From contig OY969558.1 of assembly GCA_963701065.1 (NCBI GenBank), positions 682,001-746,000 of the forward strand: a stretch of DNA of 64,000 nucleotides. Direction: 5' to 3'. Positions within the stretch are counted from its first letter, which is position 1. Each line of letters begins with the position of its first letter. The stretch comes from Aquirickettsiella gammari. GTDB taxonomy: Bacteria; Pseudomonadota; Gammaproteobacteria; Diplorickettsiales; Diplorickettsiaceae. The notes beneath the pieces are model-generated. The model made no database searches. It was not told the origin of the DNA and saw only the letters and a list, made by a program, of their open reading frames with translations. Positions 51,647 through 60,875 of the stretch are shown in pieces. A program made the position numbers and the translations under genes.

Positions 51647-54256
51647 CTAATTTTTATGGCTTTTATCCGCTTTAGTTTTTTTAACCATTAATTTTATTTT
51701 GCCATTAACATAATCGACCAAAATTTTATCCCCGGCTGTGAATTTTTCTTCTATCATATCGCGTGCGATCGGGTTCTCTAATTCTTGTTGAATAGTGCGT
51801 TTTAAAGGTCTTGCACCATACACGGGATCGTAACCTAACACCGCAATATGATTAATCGCTGCCGCACTGACTTCTAACGACAAATCTCGTTCACTAAGAC
51901 GTTCACGTAAGCGCTGCAATTGAATCTTAGTAATAGCGTGAATCTGTTTTTCCGATAATGCATGAAATACCACAATTTCATCAATACGATTAACAAACTC
52001 TGGACGAAAATGTTTAGAAATAATCTCTACAAGGGTACTTTTTAAAGTGGCATAATCTTTTTTTGCGGTTAACTCCTGAATTAATTGGGAGCCTAAATTC
52101 GATGTCATCACTATAACTGTGTTGCGAAAATCGACTGTACGTCCATGCCCATCGGTTAAGCGACCATCCTCTAAAACTTGTAACAAAATATTAAATACAT
52201 CGGCATGCGCTTTTTCAATTTCATCGAGCAGTACCACCGAATAAGGCTTACGGCGTACTGCTTCGGTAAGATAACCCCCTTCTTCATATCCCACATAACC
52301 CGGGGGAGCACCTATTAGGCGCGCAACAGAATGCTTTTCCATAAATTCAGACATGTCTAATCGCACCATCGCTTCCTCAGAATCAAATAAAAATCCTGCT
52401 AAAGCTTTACAAACCTCTGTTTTACCTACACCGGTCGGCCCTGAAAAAATAAATGATCCAATCGGCCGATTGGGATCAGATAATCCAGCACGGGAACGAC
52501 GAATCGCATTAGCTACCACCGTAATGGCTTCATCTTGTCCGACAACACGCTGGTGCAAAGCCTCTTCCATATGGAGTAATTTTTCGCGCTCCCCTTCTAA
52601 CATTTTAGTAACCGGGATGCCTGTCCACTGTGAAACAATTTCGGCGATTTCTTTTTCACTGACTCTATTTCGAACTAAATGTGTTTCTTTTTTCTCCACC
52701 TTGTGTACAGCTTGTAATTTTTTTTCTAAAGCGGGAATATGACCATATTGTAATTCTGACATCCGATTTAAATCACCCGATCGCCGCGCCTTTTCTAGCT
52801 CGAATTGTGCTTTTTCAAGATCGCTTTTTATTTTTTGCTCACCCTGCAGAGTTGCTTTTTCCGCTTTCCAAACCTCATTTAAGTCAGCATATTTCTTGGC
52901 TAAATCACTAATTTCCTTTTCTAGATTATTTAATCGTTCTTTGGAGGGTTCATCGGTTTCCTTTTTTAAAGCTTCTCGTTCTATCTTCAATTGAATTAAA
53001 CGTCTGTCTAAACGATCCAATTTTTCTGGCTTAGAGTCAATCTCAATTCGGATACGGCTAGCGGCTTCATCAATAAGATCTATTGCTTTATCGGGTAAGT
53101 TTCTATCGGAAATATAGCGATGCGACAAAGTAGCCGCGGCAAGAATTGCCGAATCCATAATTTCCACACCGTGATGAATTTCATAGCGTTGTTTTAATCC
53201 GCGTAAAATTGCTACGGTATCTTCAACACTCGGCTCATCGACTACAATCTTTTGGAAACGCCGTTCTAATGCGGCATCTTTTTCAATATAGTTTCGATAT
53301 TCATTTAATGTGGTTGCCCCTATACAATGCAGCTGGCCTCTTGCCAAAGCAGGCTTTAACATATTTCCTGCATCCATTGCACCCTCTGCTTTTCCAGCAC
53401 CGACCATCGTATGTAGCTCATCAATAAATAAAATAATTTGTCCCTCTTGCTTGGCCAAATCATTTAATACTGCTTTTAAGCGCTCTTCAAATTCACCCCG
53501 ATATTTTGCACCTGCAATTAATGCTCCCATGTCTAAAGCGAGTAAACGCTTATTTTTTAACCCTTCCGGGACTTCATGATTCACAATACGTTGTGCAAGC
53601 CCTTCTACTACCGCTGTTTTACCAACACCTGGCTCGCCAATAAGGACCGGATTATTTTTGGTGCGTCTTTGTAACACTTGAATGGTTCGTCGAATGACAT
53701 CATCACGACCTATAACAGGATCCAGTTTGCCTTGTGCCACTTGAGCCGTTAAGTCAATAGTATATTTTTCCAAAGCTCGACGACGCCCTTCAGCACCAGG
53801 ATCACTCACTCCTTCTCCACCTCGAATATCTTTTATAGATCGCTCGAGCAATGCCTTTTTAGCACCGGCTTTTCGTAATAACTCACCTAAAGTAGCTTTA
53901 TCCTCAATAGCCGCTAGTACAAATAACTCACTTGATAAATATTCATCATTTCGTTGTTGCGCCAGCTTATCAGTGACATTAAGCAAACGTGCCAGATCAT
54001 TAGAAGGGTAAATCTCACCGGGAGTTGCCGATTGAACCACGGGCAAACGCTCGATTGCCTCATCCAAGCTTTTAGTTAGCTGACTCAAATTAACATTAGC
54101 TTTAGTTAGCAAGGGTCTTACTGTGCCATTTTCTTGTAATAATAAGGCATGCATCAAGTGAACTGGTTCAATAAATGGATTATCTCTTCCTATCGCAAGT
54201 GACTGTGATTCTGCCAAGGCGGATTGAAATTGACTGGTTAATTTATTAAGGCTCAT
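51647..54256 (-). CDS. clpB: Disaggregase chaperone ClpB
   Basis: A hexameric AAA+ machine of 869 residues that pulls proteins out of aggregates with DnaK. In order: N-domain (1-145), first ATPase (Walker A GEPGVGKT, near 206), the long coiled-coil middle domain (about 410-525, rich in Lys and Glu), second ATPase (GPTGVGKT, near 607; VVLLDEIEKAH) and the C-terminal lid. The length is normal. The middle domain separates it from ClpA and ClpC. I do not see a clear sigma-32 promoter upstream. Confidence 0.97.
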   Translation of the reverse strand: MSLNKLTSQFQSALAESQSLAIGRDNPFIEPVHLMHALLLQENGTVRPLLTKANVNLSQLTKSLDEAIERLPVVQSATPGEIYPSNDLARLLNVTDKLAQQRNDEYLSSELFVLAAIEDKATLGELLRKAGAKKALLERSIKDIRGGEGVSDPGAEGRRRALEKYTIDLTAQVAQGKLDPVIGRDDVIRRTIQVLQRRTKNNPVLIGEPGVGKTAVVEGLAQRIVNHEVPEGLKNKRLLALDMGALIAGAKYRGEFEERLKAVLNDLAKQEGQIILFIDELHTMVGAGKAEGAMDAGNMLKPALARGQLHCIGATTLNEYRNYIEKDAALERRFQKIVVDEPSVEDTVAILRGLKQRYEIHHGVEIMDSAILAAATLSHRYISDRNLPDKAIDLIDEAASRIRIEIDSKPEKLDRLDRRLIQLKIEREALKKETDEPSKERLNNLEKEISDLAKKYADLNEVWKAEKATLQGEQKIKSDLEKAQFELEKARRSGDLNRMSELQYGHIPALEKKLQAVHKVEKKETHLVRNRVSEKEIAEIVSQWTGIPVTKMLEGEREKLLHMEEALHQRVVGQDEAITVVANAIRRSRAGLSDPNRPIGSFIFSGPTGVGKTEVCKALAGFLFDSEEAMVRLDMSEFMEKHSVARLIGAPPGYVGYEEGGYLTEAVRRKPYSVVLLDEIEKAHADVFNILLQVLEDGRLTDGHGRTVDFRNTVIVMTSNLGSQLIQELTAKKDYATLKSTLVEIISKHFRPEFVNRIDEIVVFHALSEKQIHAITKIQLQRLRERLSERDLSLEVSAAAINHIAVLGYDPVYGARPLKRTIQQELENPIARDMIEEKFTAGDKILVDYVNGKIKLMVKKTKADKSHKN

Positions 54257-54323
54257 AATATCCTCTTCTGCTAAGCATGATCTGGCACTTATGTTTTACA
54301 AATAGTTTAGTCTAATTAAAAAA

Positions 54324-54341
54324 AATCAAGTTAACTCGATT
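54324..54341. repeat. 18-base near-palindrome between clpB and the S49 peptidase gene
   Basis: AATC, A, AGTTAACT, C, GATT: a perfect 8-base core with matching 4-base outer arms and one mismatched pair. It lies between two divergent genes and could be a binding site for a dimeric regulator; none is identified. Confidence 0.4.
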
Positions 54342-54438
54342 ATAAAGAGTATTATTCTTACCTAGCTAGTAAAAAAGAGGTAAACTAGGCGCATTTCCAT
54401 CATAAAATAAATTTAGCTTAATTTATATAGAGGCTTTT

Positions 54439-55398
54439 ATGACAGAAGAATTATCAGGTAATCCTCAATGGGAACGCAAAACCTTAGAAAAATTACTTTT
54501 TAGTGCATTGAAGGAGCAACGTCGCAAAAGACGCTGGGGTATTTTCTTTAAATTTTTATTTTTTATAGCCATTTTGTGCTTTTTGATAGTTTTATGGCCT
54601 ACAACAGCAAATCTACCTACAGCCTCGAAAGCTAAGGCTCATGTCGGTCTAATTGATATTCGTGGAATTATCGATGCGAGCACATCCGCTGACGCTGACA
54701 ATGTGATTGAAGGTCTGCAAAATGCCTTTGAAGATAAAAATACACGCAGCGTAATCTTACGAATCAATAGCCCTGGAGGGAGCCCAGTTCAAGCCGCTCA
54801 GATCTATAATCAGATCCGTTACCTACGCCATAAATATCCTGCTATTAAATTATATGCGGTATGTGATGATCTCTGCGCATCTGCCGCCTATTATATTGCC
54901 TCGGCGAGTGACGACATCTATGCGAATCCTGCTAGCTTAGTCGGCTCGATTGGTGTTTTAATGGACGGTTTCGGCTTTGTCGACACCCTAAAAAAAGTAG
55001 GGGTTACCCGGCGCTTATTAACCGCAGGGGAACATAAAGGCTTTTTAGATCCGTTCTCGCCAGAAAAAGCAGATGAAAAACTAATTGCTGAACGTATGCT
55101 AGCGAATGTCCATCAACAGTTTATTGATGCGGTCAAACAAGGTCGAGGAAATCGCTTAAAAGACAATCCCGAATTATTTTCTGGCTTAGCTTGGACCGGG
55201 CAAGAAGCTTTATCATTGGGGTTAATAGATGGTTTTGGTGATTTAAATTCTTTATCACATGATTTAATTAAGAATAAAAATATCATTGACTACACAGTAA
55301 AACCCGGTCTACTACAACAACTTTCGGATCGCATGGGTGCTGCATTCGCACAACAAATTAGTGCTAATCTCGGCATCCTACCGCACGGATTTCATTAA
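54439..55398 (+). CDS. sppA: Signal peptide peptidase SppA, short S49 type
   Basis: A membrane-anchored serine protease of 319 residues. A single helix (FFKFLFFIAILCFLIVLW, about 36-53) precedes the S49 domain. RINSPGGSPVQA is the family block, the likely nucleophile is Ser148 (CASAAYY) and the base Lys200 (GEHKGFLDPFS), matching the Ser147/Lys199 pair of the Bacillus short form. The 67-kDa E. coli SppA has two such domains; this has one. It probably clears leftover signal peptides and damaged membrane proteins. It is divergent from clpB. Confidence 0.9.
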   Translation: MTEELSGNPQWERKTLEKLLFSALKEQRRKRRWGIFFKFLFFIAILCFLIVLWPTTANLPTASKAKAHVGLIDIRGIIDASTSADADNVIEGLQNAFEDKNTRSVILRINSPGGSPVQAAQIYNQIRYLRHKYPAIKLYAVCDDLCASAAYYIASASDDIYANPASLVGSIGVLMDGFGFVDTLKKVGVTRRLLTAGEHKGFLDPFSPEKADEKLIAERMLANVHQQFIDAVKQGRGNRLKDNPELFSGLAWTGQEALSLGLIDGFGDLNSLSHDLIKNKNIIDYTVKPGLLQQLSDRMGAAFAQQISANLGILPHGFH

Positions 55399-55430
55399 AT
55401 GCCATTTCCAATTTGGTACGATAGATTAAA

Positions 55431-55498
55431 ACCCCTTGCCTAAACTTCCGTTTATGTTTTATTTTTATCTTAAAACATAAAAAAGTTAGTCAAGGGGT
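55431..55498 (+). promoter_or_regulatory. Long inverted repeat that includes the Shine-Dalgarno of the pilin-like gene
   Basis: The left arm (55431-55461) and right arm (55471-55498) pair almost throughout around a 9-base loop. The inner eleven pairs TTTATGTTTTA/TAAAACATAAA are perfect. The outer arms pair ACCCCTTG with CAAGGGGT. The right arm contains AAGGGG (55492-55497), the Shine-Dalgarno for the ATG at 55504, so the hairpin should hide it. No T-run follows, which argues against a simple terminator. Confidence 0.7.
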
Positions 55499-55503
55499 CT
55501 ATT

Positions 55504-55893
55504 ATGATACATACTGAACACGGATTTAGTTTATTTGAATTACTCATTGTATTAGTTATCATCGGTATTTTAGCGAATATTTCTTATCCAATTTATACCC
55601 ACGCACTTATAAAAACCCGTCGCACCGAAGCTAAAATCGCTTTAATGGATCTTGCCAACCGTATGGAGAATTATTATCTGGAAAATAATAATAGCTATCT
55701 AGGCGCTAGCCTCGGCAAATTACATATAAAAGTAATTACTGATAAAAAATTTTATCAATTATATTTAAACAGCACGAATAACACCTACCTATTGTCTGCG
55801 ACAGCTACTTTTTCTGATCCAGAATGTTATTGTTTCAGGTTAAATCAATTAGGCGAAAAAACGAATACCGGCCCTTCAAAAAAATGTTGGTAA
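55504..55893 (+). CDS. Type IV pilin-like protein (PilE family)
   Basis: A protein of 129 residues with a prepilin leader MIHTEHG, the cleavage site before FSLFE (Gly7/Phe8, Glu at +5), then the hydrophobic helix LLIVLVIIGILANISYPIY and a small globular part with a Cys pair near the end (PECYCF and KKCW). It would be processed by PilD. Short PilE-like minor pilins of this size are used in type IV pili and in DNA uptake (ComP style). No other pilus gene is in the window. Translation seems to be controlled by the hairpin before it. Confidence 0.88.
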   Translation: MIHTEHGFSLFELLIVLVIIGILANISYPIYTHALIKTRRTEAKIALMDLANRMENYYLENNNSYLGASLGKLHIKVITDKKFYQLYLNSTNNTYLLSATATFSDPECYCFRLNQLGEKTNTGPSKKCW

Positions 55894-56014
55894 ATTTATA
55901 ATAATTACTTAAAACATTCTAAGTAAGCCTTTTCGCCACCACATTACATCCCGTTCATGGAAAATTTTTTTCTCAATGCTATACTCCAGATAGCTAATTA
56001 TAGGGAGATTCTAA

Positions 56015-56707
56015 ATGCTAAAGAAGTTATTAGCTGAATTTTTAGGCACTTTTTGGTTAGTATTAGGGGGCTGCGGTAGTGCCGTATTGGCTGCTAAATT
56101 CCCTATAACAGGTATTGGCTTTTTAGGTGTAGCTTTTGCTTTTGGATTAAGCCTGTTCACTATGTTGTGTGTATTTGCCCCTATCTCCGGTGGTCACTTA
56201 AACCCAGCTGTTTCTATTGGCCTTTGGGCGGCAGGGAGATTTAGCTTTAAAGAAGTGCCGGCTTATATTATTGCGCAAGTGATAGGTGGCATCATAGCTG
56301 CCGCTGTTTTATACCTTATCGCGAGTGGTCACCACGGATTTAGCCTGCAAAATGGTTTTGCCAGCAATGGTTATGGACTGCATTCCCCAGGCCATTATTC
56401 TTTACTCGCTTGTTTTATTTGTGAATTATGTCTGACGTTTATGTTTCTAATTGTTATCGCGGGTGTTACTAATCCACAATTACCTAGCCATTTTGCCCCT
56501 TTAGCGATTGGCTTAGCATTAACTATAGTCCATTTAATTAGCATTCCAGTTACCAATGCTTCTGTTAATCCAGCGCGTAGCACAGGTCCCGCTTTATTCG
56601 TCGGAGGCTGGGCTATACATCAACTGTGGTTATTTTGGCTTGGCCCATTATTAGGGGGACTATTAGGCGGTGGTCTATTTAGATATTTATGGGGCAATAA
56701 AAAATAG
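56015..56707 (+). CDS. aqpZ: Aquaporin Z
   Basis: A water channel of 230 residues with six helices. Both NPA boxes are intact, GGHLNPAVSIGLWAAGR (about 66-68) and TNASVNPARSTGPALF (about 186-188). The selectivity filter looks like the water type (Phe in the first half, His in the VHLISIPVTN region, Arg after the second NPA), so glycerol transport is unlikely. An AGGGAGA site precedes the ATG. Single gene. Confidence 0.95.
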   Translation: MLKKLLAEFLGTFWLVLGGCGSAVLAAKFPITGIGFLGVAFAFGLSLFTMLCVFAPISGGHLNPAVSIGLWAAGRFSFKEVPAYIIAQVIGGIIAAAVLYLIASGHHGFSLQNGFASNGYGLHSPGHYSLLACFICELCLTFMFLIVIAGVTNPQLPSHFAPLAIGLALTIVHLISIPVTNASVNPARSTGPALFVGGWAIHQLWLFWLGPLLGGLLGGGLFRYLWGNKK

Positions 56708-56763
56708 TCTTCGTAAATTTGCAATAATAAAACACCTATTTTTAAAAGAATAAACCTAAATTA

Positions 56764-57729
56764 TTAGACAACGCTTTCTATCTGGATTGGTATTCGTAAT
56801 GCTCGAGGTAAAGCAAATGCAACATTTTCCACTTCACCGGCTAATTCAGAAACTAAACACCTTTGCCAACTAGGAAAGGTTTTTATATGTTTTACCACCT
56901 TTTGTACTAAAAATTCGGGTGCCGAAGCGCCAGCCGTAATACCGATAGCCTGCTTTTTTATCAGCCAAGTAGATTGAATATCTTCAGCCGTATCAATTAA
57001 ATAGGCTGGCTTTCCTAAGCGCTCGGCTAATTCTTTAAGTCTATTTGAGTTAGAGCTATTAACAGAGCCTAAAACTAATACCATATCGCATTGTTTAGCT
57101 AATTCTTTAACCGCTTGTTGGCGATTTTGCGTGGCATAACAAATATCTTCCTTCTTAGGCGTAGCAATTGCCGGAAAGCGTTGCTTTAGTGCTTGTATAA
57201 TTGTTTTTGTATCATCAAGTGATAAGGTAGTTTGAGTCACATAACTCAATAAATGTGGATTTTTAACCACTAGCGTAGCAACATCTTTAGTATTTTCGAC
57301 TAAATAGATCCCTCCGGCTGGATTATCATAGTGTCCCAAACTTCCTTCTACTTCTGGATGATCAGCGTGGCCAATTAAAATACACTCCTGACCTAAACGG
57401 TTATAACGCGCTACTTCCATATGAACCTTGCTGACTAGCGGGCAAGTCGCATCAAAAATTCTTAAATGACGTTGTTTTGCCGACTCACGGACTGTTTGAG
57501 AAACCCCATGTGCACTAAAAATAGCTGTAGAACCTATGGGTATTTCACTGATATGCTCGACAAAAATCACGCCTCTTTGTTTTAACTCAGCGACTACAAT
57601 TCGATTATGCACTACTTCATGGCGCACGTAGATAGGTTCGCCAAACAAACTTAGTGCCCGCTTAACAATCTCTATAGCGCGATCAACACCGGCGCAAAAA
57701 CCTCGAGGATTAGCTAAAATAATTCGCAT
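56764..57729 (-). CDS. ispH: 4-hydroxy-3-methylbut-2-enyl diphosphate reductase
   Basis: The last step of the non-mevalonate isoprenoid pathway, giving IPP and DMAPP with an Fe-S cluster. Cluster cysteines are in GFCAGVDRA (Cys12), DATCPLVSKVH and DICYATQNRQ. The conserved HGVSQ, GHADHPEVEG and GVTAGASAPEFLV-type (here GITAGASAPEFLV) blocks are present. At 321 residues it is full length. It supplies the prenyl chain of the ubiquinone made by the ubi genes nearby. Confidence 0.96.
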   Translation of the reverse strand: MRIILANPRGFCAGVDRAIEIVKRALSLFGEPIYVRHEVVHNRIVVAELKQRGVIFVEHISEIPIGSTAIFSAHGVSQTVRESAKQRHLRIFDATCPLVSKVHMEVARYNRLGQECILIGHADHPEVEGSLGHYDNPAGGIYLVENTKDVATLVVKNPHLLSYVTQTTLSLDDTKTIIQALKQRFPAIATPKKEDICYATQNRQQAVKELAKQCDMVLVLGSVNSSNSNRLKELAERLGKPAYLIDTAEDIQSTWLIKKQAIGITAGASAPEFLVQKVVKHIKTFPSWQRCLVSELAGEVENVAFALPRALRIPIQIESVV

Positions 57730-57836
57730 AAAAAAGCTCTTAGAATAGCGCCTAAGTCTAAAGAAGTGCCAAAAAATTGCAAGCTTTATACAAAAAACAC
57801 TAAGTCTAGCCTTACCATAGCGCTTTTTACTTTTAA

Positions 57837-58592
57837 CTATAGCTGGCGATGCGGATTTTTTTCAGGGTAATACGACTTAATAACAAGCTTAGACAGGCTC
57901 TCCACGGGTAAGGTTTTTAAGGTTTTATAGAAACAGGATTTATCGACATTCCTAGGTTTATTTTTAATATTCGCAGACCATCGTCCGTCAAGTAAATCCC
58001 CAGATATCCGCTTTGTAGCTAGGCCCTTAAATAAATTACATTGATTATTAATTAATTTCTTAACTTCCTTAACCGAACGACAATAACGTAAAGCAACAAT
58101 CAAAGCCATGGCCCTTTCATTATGTTTCGCTAAAAGTCGACTCAAAATACATCGATTCAAATAACTTTTTTTTATATGTTTTATACAATCATTAATAAGT
58201 TGGTTTGTCCTTTGCTGCTCTCTTTGGTCTAATTTCCTATAATTTTGCTCTTGTAGTATATTTTTTATTGAATTTCTTTGTATGGTAAATTTGATGATTT
58301 CTCTAACCGCACCACTTTCATTAGAAGTATAAGCCTCCAATAAAGCCGTACGACCCTTTTTGTTTAAACTAATCGCCGCCTGCCGTTTTAATAAATAAGT
58401 GATAAGCGGTATATGCCCTCTTCTTGCCGCATAGTGTAAGGCGGTATCACCATCTTCATCTTGTACATTAAAATCGAGCCCTTTATGGCGTTCTTTACTT
58501 AACCAATAGTGAAATAAAGCTACATCACCTAAACTAGCTAATGTAAATAAAGCACGTTTCGTCCAAGCATCTTCGGTTTTAGATTTTCCCAC
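57837..58592 (-). CDS. Ankyrin-repeat protein
   Basis: A protein of 251 residues. Two or three ankyrin repeats occupy about residues 38-105: DEDGDTALHYAARRGHIPLI is a textbook repeat, followed by NKKGRTALLEAYTSNESGAV. The rest is basic and helical with no domain I recognise. There is no signal peptide. In host-associated Legionellales, ankyrin proteins are often secreted effectors, but nothing in this sequence proves secretion, and the C-terminus (YYPEKNPHRQL) is only mildly polar. It lies 41 bases after the receiver-domain gene on the same strand. Confidence 0.75.
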   Translation of the reverse strand: MGKSKTEDAWTKRALFTLASLGDVALFHYWLSKERHKGLDFNVQDEDGDTALHYAARRGHIPLITYLLKRQAAISLNKKGRTALLEAYTSNESGAVREIIKFTIQRNSIKNILQEQNYRKLDQREQQRTNQLINDCIKHIKKSYLNRCILSRLLAKHNERAMALIVALRYCRSVKEVKKLINNQCNLFKGLATKRISGDLLDGRWSANIKNKPRNVDKSCFYKTLKTLPVESLSKLVIKSYYPEKNPHRQL

Positions 58593-58633
58593 TTTAAATT
58601 CCCTTTAAATATAGATAGATTTTTCCGGCCTAA

Positions 58634-59023
58634 TTATATTAATTGTTTTTTTATTTTTTTCAATATCGCTAAAAGTAGTTCTTTAGAAATAGGTTTATAA
58701 AGAAAATCGTATACACCTTGTGCTATTGCTTCACATCTTTCGTCTTTACTCGCTTCTCCAGTACATAAAATTAAAGGGATCTCCAATGAAATCTTTTTCA
58801 TATTAATCAATAAATCGATACCATGAAGTTTGGGCATAATCCTGTCGGCTAAAACAACAAAAAACTTATTCGGATATCTTTGTAAATAAGTCCAAGCTTG
58901 TTGACCATTTTGGCAAGTTACATAAGCATATTGCGCTTCATCTAAATATTGCGTTAATACATGCAAAAATAACCTGTCATCATCCACCAGTAATATCTTT
59001 TTCGACTTGAGGTTTATCATCAT
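58634..59023 (-). CDS. Single-domain response regulator (receiver domain only)
   Basis: A CheY-like protein of 129 residues with all receiver residues: acidic pair Asp14-Asp15 (LLVDDDR), phosphoacceptor Asp60 (LADRIMP), Thr88 (LCTGEAS) and Lys110 (YKP). There is no output domain, so it must act through protein contacts. It overlaps the tatA-like gene upstream by 44 bases, so it is likely translated by coupling. No histidine kinase is in the window. Confidence 0.88.
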   Translation of the reverse strand: MMINLKSKKILLVDDDRLFLHVLTQYLDEAQYAYVTCQNGQQAWTYLQRYPNKFFVVLADRIMPKLHGIDLLINMKKISLEIPLILCTGEASKDERCEAIAQGVYDFLYKPISKELLLAILKKIKKQLI

Positions 59024-59183
59024 CTAATTGTTTTTTATCTCTTCTTGATAAATATTTTGTCAAATAACGCAAAGAAGCATTTAAATCTTTTAATATTGTA
59101 TGCAGATATTTAGGTCCAAACAATAACAATGCAATAAGAAAAATAATAAGGCACGAGGCTAGATTTAATCCGTAAAATCCCAT
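58980..59183 (-). CDS. tatA: TatA-like twin-arginine translocase subunit
   Basis: A protein of 67 residues with an N-terminal membrane helix (LASCLIIFLIALLLFGPKYL) ending in the FGPK hinge, then an amphipathic helix (LHTILKDLNASLRYLTKYL) and a charged tail, the plan of TatA and TatB. The short length and FG hinge favour TatA; the Pro after FG is also seen in TatB. I use the ATG at 59183, since AAGGA sits correctly before it; the ATG at 59189 would add two residues. It follows ubiB, the place where gammaproteobacteria keep tatABC, but tatB and tatC do not follow. Confidence 0.8.
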   Translation of the reverse strand: MGFYGLNLASCLIIFLIALLLFGPKYLHTILKDLNASLRYLTKYLSRRDKKQLDDDKPQVEKDITGG

Positions 59184-59213
59184 AAACATCCTTGTTTAAA
59201 GTTTAAAATCGTA

Positions 59214-60875
59214 TTAATTTAATTTTTGTAATTTAATTATTGCCGTTAAAAATAAGCCTAAACCGCTTAAACCCAAAAGCCATAAATGGGCAGGTGATAA
59301 TTGATAGCCGTCACTAATAGTTAAATCAAATAAAACCCAGGCCATACAAGCAGTAGAGACACCCAAACCTATAAACCAAAACGATTTTTTGTTGGTTTTT
59401 TTTCTCCCTTGCCTATTTTCACAAGCAATACATTTTGATGACTTTTTTAAATGGCGAAATTCGAGTAGTGTTTGATAGAGCAAATCAGGGATTTCAGGTA
59501 ATTTCTCAGCCCAGTAGGGAGCATATTCACGTATTTTTCGTAAAAAAACACGCGGTCCTAGTTGTTTTCGTAACCAGTGTTCTAAAAATGGTTTTGCGGT
59601 ATTCCATAGATCCAAATCTGGATATAATTGTCGCCCTAAGCCCTCAACATTAAAAAGGGTTTTTTGTAACAATACTAATTGGGGCTGTACTTCCATGTTA
59701 AATCGTCTAGCTGTTTGGAATAGGCGTAAAAGTAATTGGCCAAAGGAAATTTCTTTTAATGGTCGTTCAAAAATAGGTTCGCATACGGTACGAATTGCCG
59801 CTTCAAATTCGTTAATACGTGTGTTTTGAGCCACCCAACCCGATTCCACATGTAATTGTGCCACGCGTCGATAGTCTCGCTTAAAAAATGCCATCAAATT
59901 TTCAGCCAGATAACGTTGATCATCTGGACTTAAACTACCCATAATCCCAAAATCAACACCTAAATATTGGGGGTCTTGCTTATTTTTAGGTGAAACAAAA
60001 ATATTTCCTGGATGCATATCGGCATGGAAAAAACAATCACGAAATACTTGGGTAAAGAAAATTTCTACGCCTCGCTCCGCTAATTTTTTTAAATTAATAC
60101 CTTGTTTTTTTAAAGTAGAAATATCCGAGATAGGAATACCGTAAATCCGCTCCATGACTAAAACTTCATGAAAGGTATATGGCCAATATACCTCCGGAAT
60201 ATAAAGTAGATCAGAATTAGAAAAATTTCGTCTTAGCTGAGAGGCATTGGCCCCCTCTCGCAATAAATCCAACTCATCTTTCAAACAGGCTTCAAATTCG
60301 GCCACAATTTCACGTGGCCTAAGTTGCTTGGCGGGGCGCCAATAGCGCATTGCTAGATCCGCTAAAGCATAGAGCAGATCCACATCTCGACTAATTCGTT
60401 GATAGACTTTAGGACGTAATACTTTAACCACCACCTCTTGGCCCGTTAGTAACTTAGCCGCATGTACTTGCGCAATAGAAGCAGAAGCTAAAGGGTTAAT
60501 ATCAAACTCGGAAAATACCTCTAGCAGTGGCTTTCTGTAGCATGTTTCAATAATAGATCGCGCTTGCTCGCCAGGAAAAGGCGGTACTTGATCCTGTAAT
60601 TTCGCTAATTCATCGGCAATATCAATAGGAATAAAATCACGGCGCGTCGACAAGGTTTGGCCAAACTTAACGAAGATTGGGCCTAAATCTTCCAAAGCTA
60701 AGCGAATACGTTCTCCCCTTGTTCTTTTTTTATTAACGCTTCGATAAGGGTTTAGATAAACAAAGAAGCGTATCGATCGAAACAAATGCAGCGAAAATAC
60801 CAATTCATCTAGGCCATAACGAAAAAGAATAAAACTGATCTGCATTAAACGTATTAAACGAGATATGGCTTTCAT
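59214..60875 (-). CDS. ubiB: UbiB, kinase-like ubiquinone biosynthesis protein
   Basis: An atypical kinase/ATPase of 553 residues needed for ubiquinone synthesis, probably by helping lipid intermediates leave the membrane. The KxGQ motif is VKFGQTLSTRRD (Lys70-Gln73), the ATP lysine is in EVVVKVLRP, and FHADMHPGNIFVSP with DFGIMGSL form the rest of the active site. Two C-terminal helices (SFWFIGLGVSTACMAWVL and LWLLGLSGLGLFLTAII) anchor it. It overlaps ubiJ by four bases. Confidence 0.95.
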   Translation of the reverse strand: MKAISRLIRLMQISFILFRYGLDELVFSLHLFRSIRFFVYLNPYRSVNKKRTRGERIRLALEDLGPIFVKFGQTLSTRRDFIPIDIADELAKLQDQVPPFPGEQARSIIETCYRKPLLEVFSEFDINPLASASIAQVHAAKLLTGQEVVVKVLRPKVYQRISRDVDLLYALADLAMRYWRPAKQLRPREIVAEFEACLKDELDLLREGANASQLRRNFSNSDLLYIPEVYWPYTFHEVLVMERIYGIPISDISTLKKQGINLKKLAERGVEIFFTQVFRDCFFHADMHPGNIFVSPKNKQDPQYLGVDFGIMGSLSPDDQRYLAENLMAFFKRDYRRVAQLHVESGWVAQNTRINEFEAAIRTVCEPIFERPLKEISFGQLLLRLFQTARRFNMEVQPQLVLLQKTLFNVEGLGRQLYPDLDLWNTAKPFLEHWLRKQLGPRVFLRKIREYAPYWAEKLPEIPDLLYQTLLEFRHLKKSSKCIACENRQGRKKTNKKSFWFIGLGVSTACMAWVLFDLTISDGYQLSPAHLWLLGLSGLGLFLTAIIKLQKLN

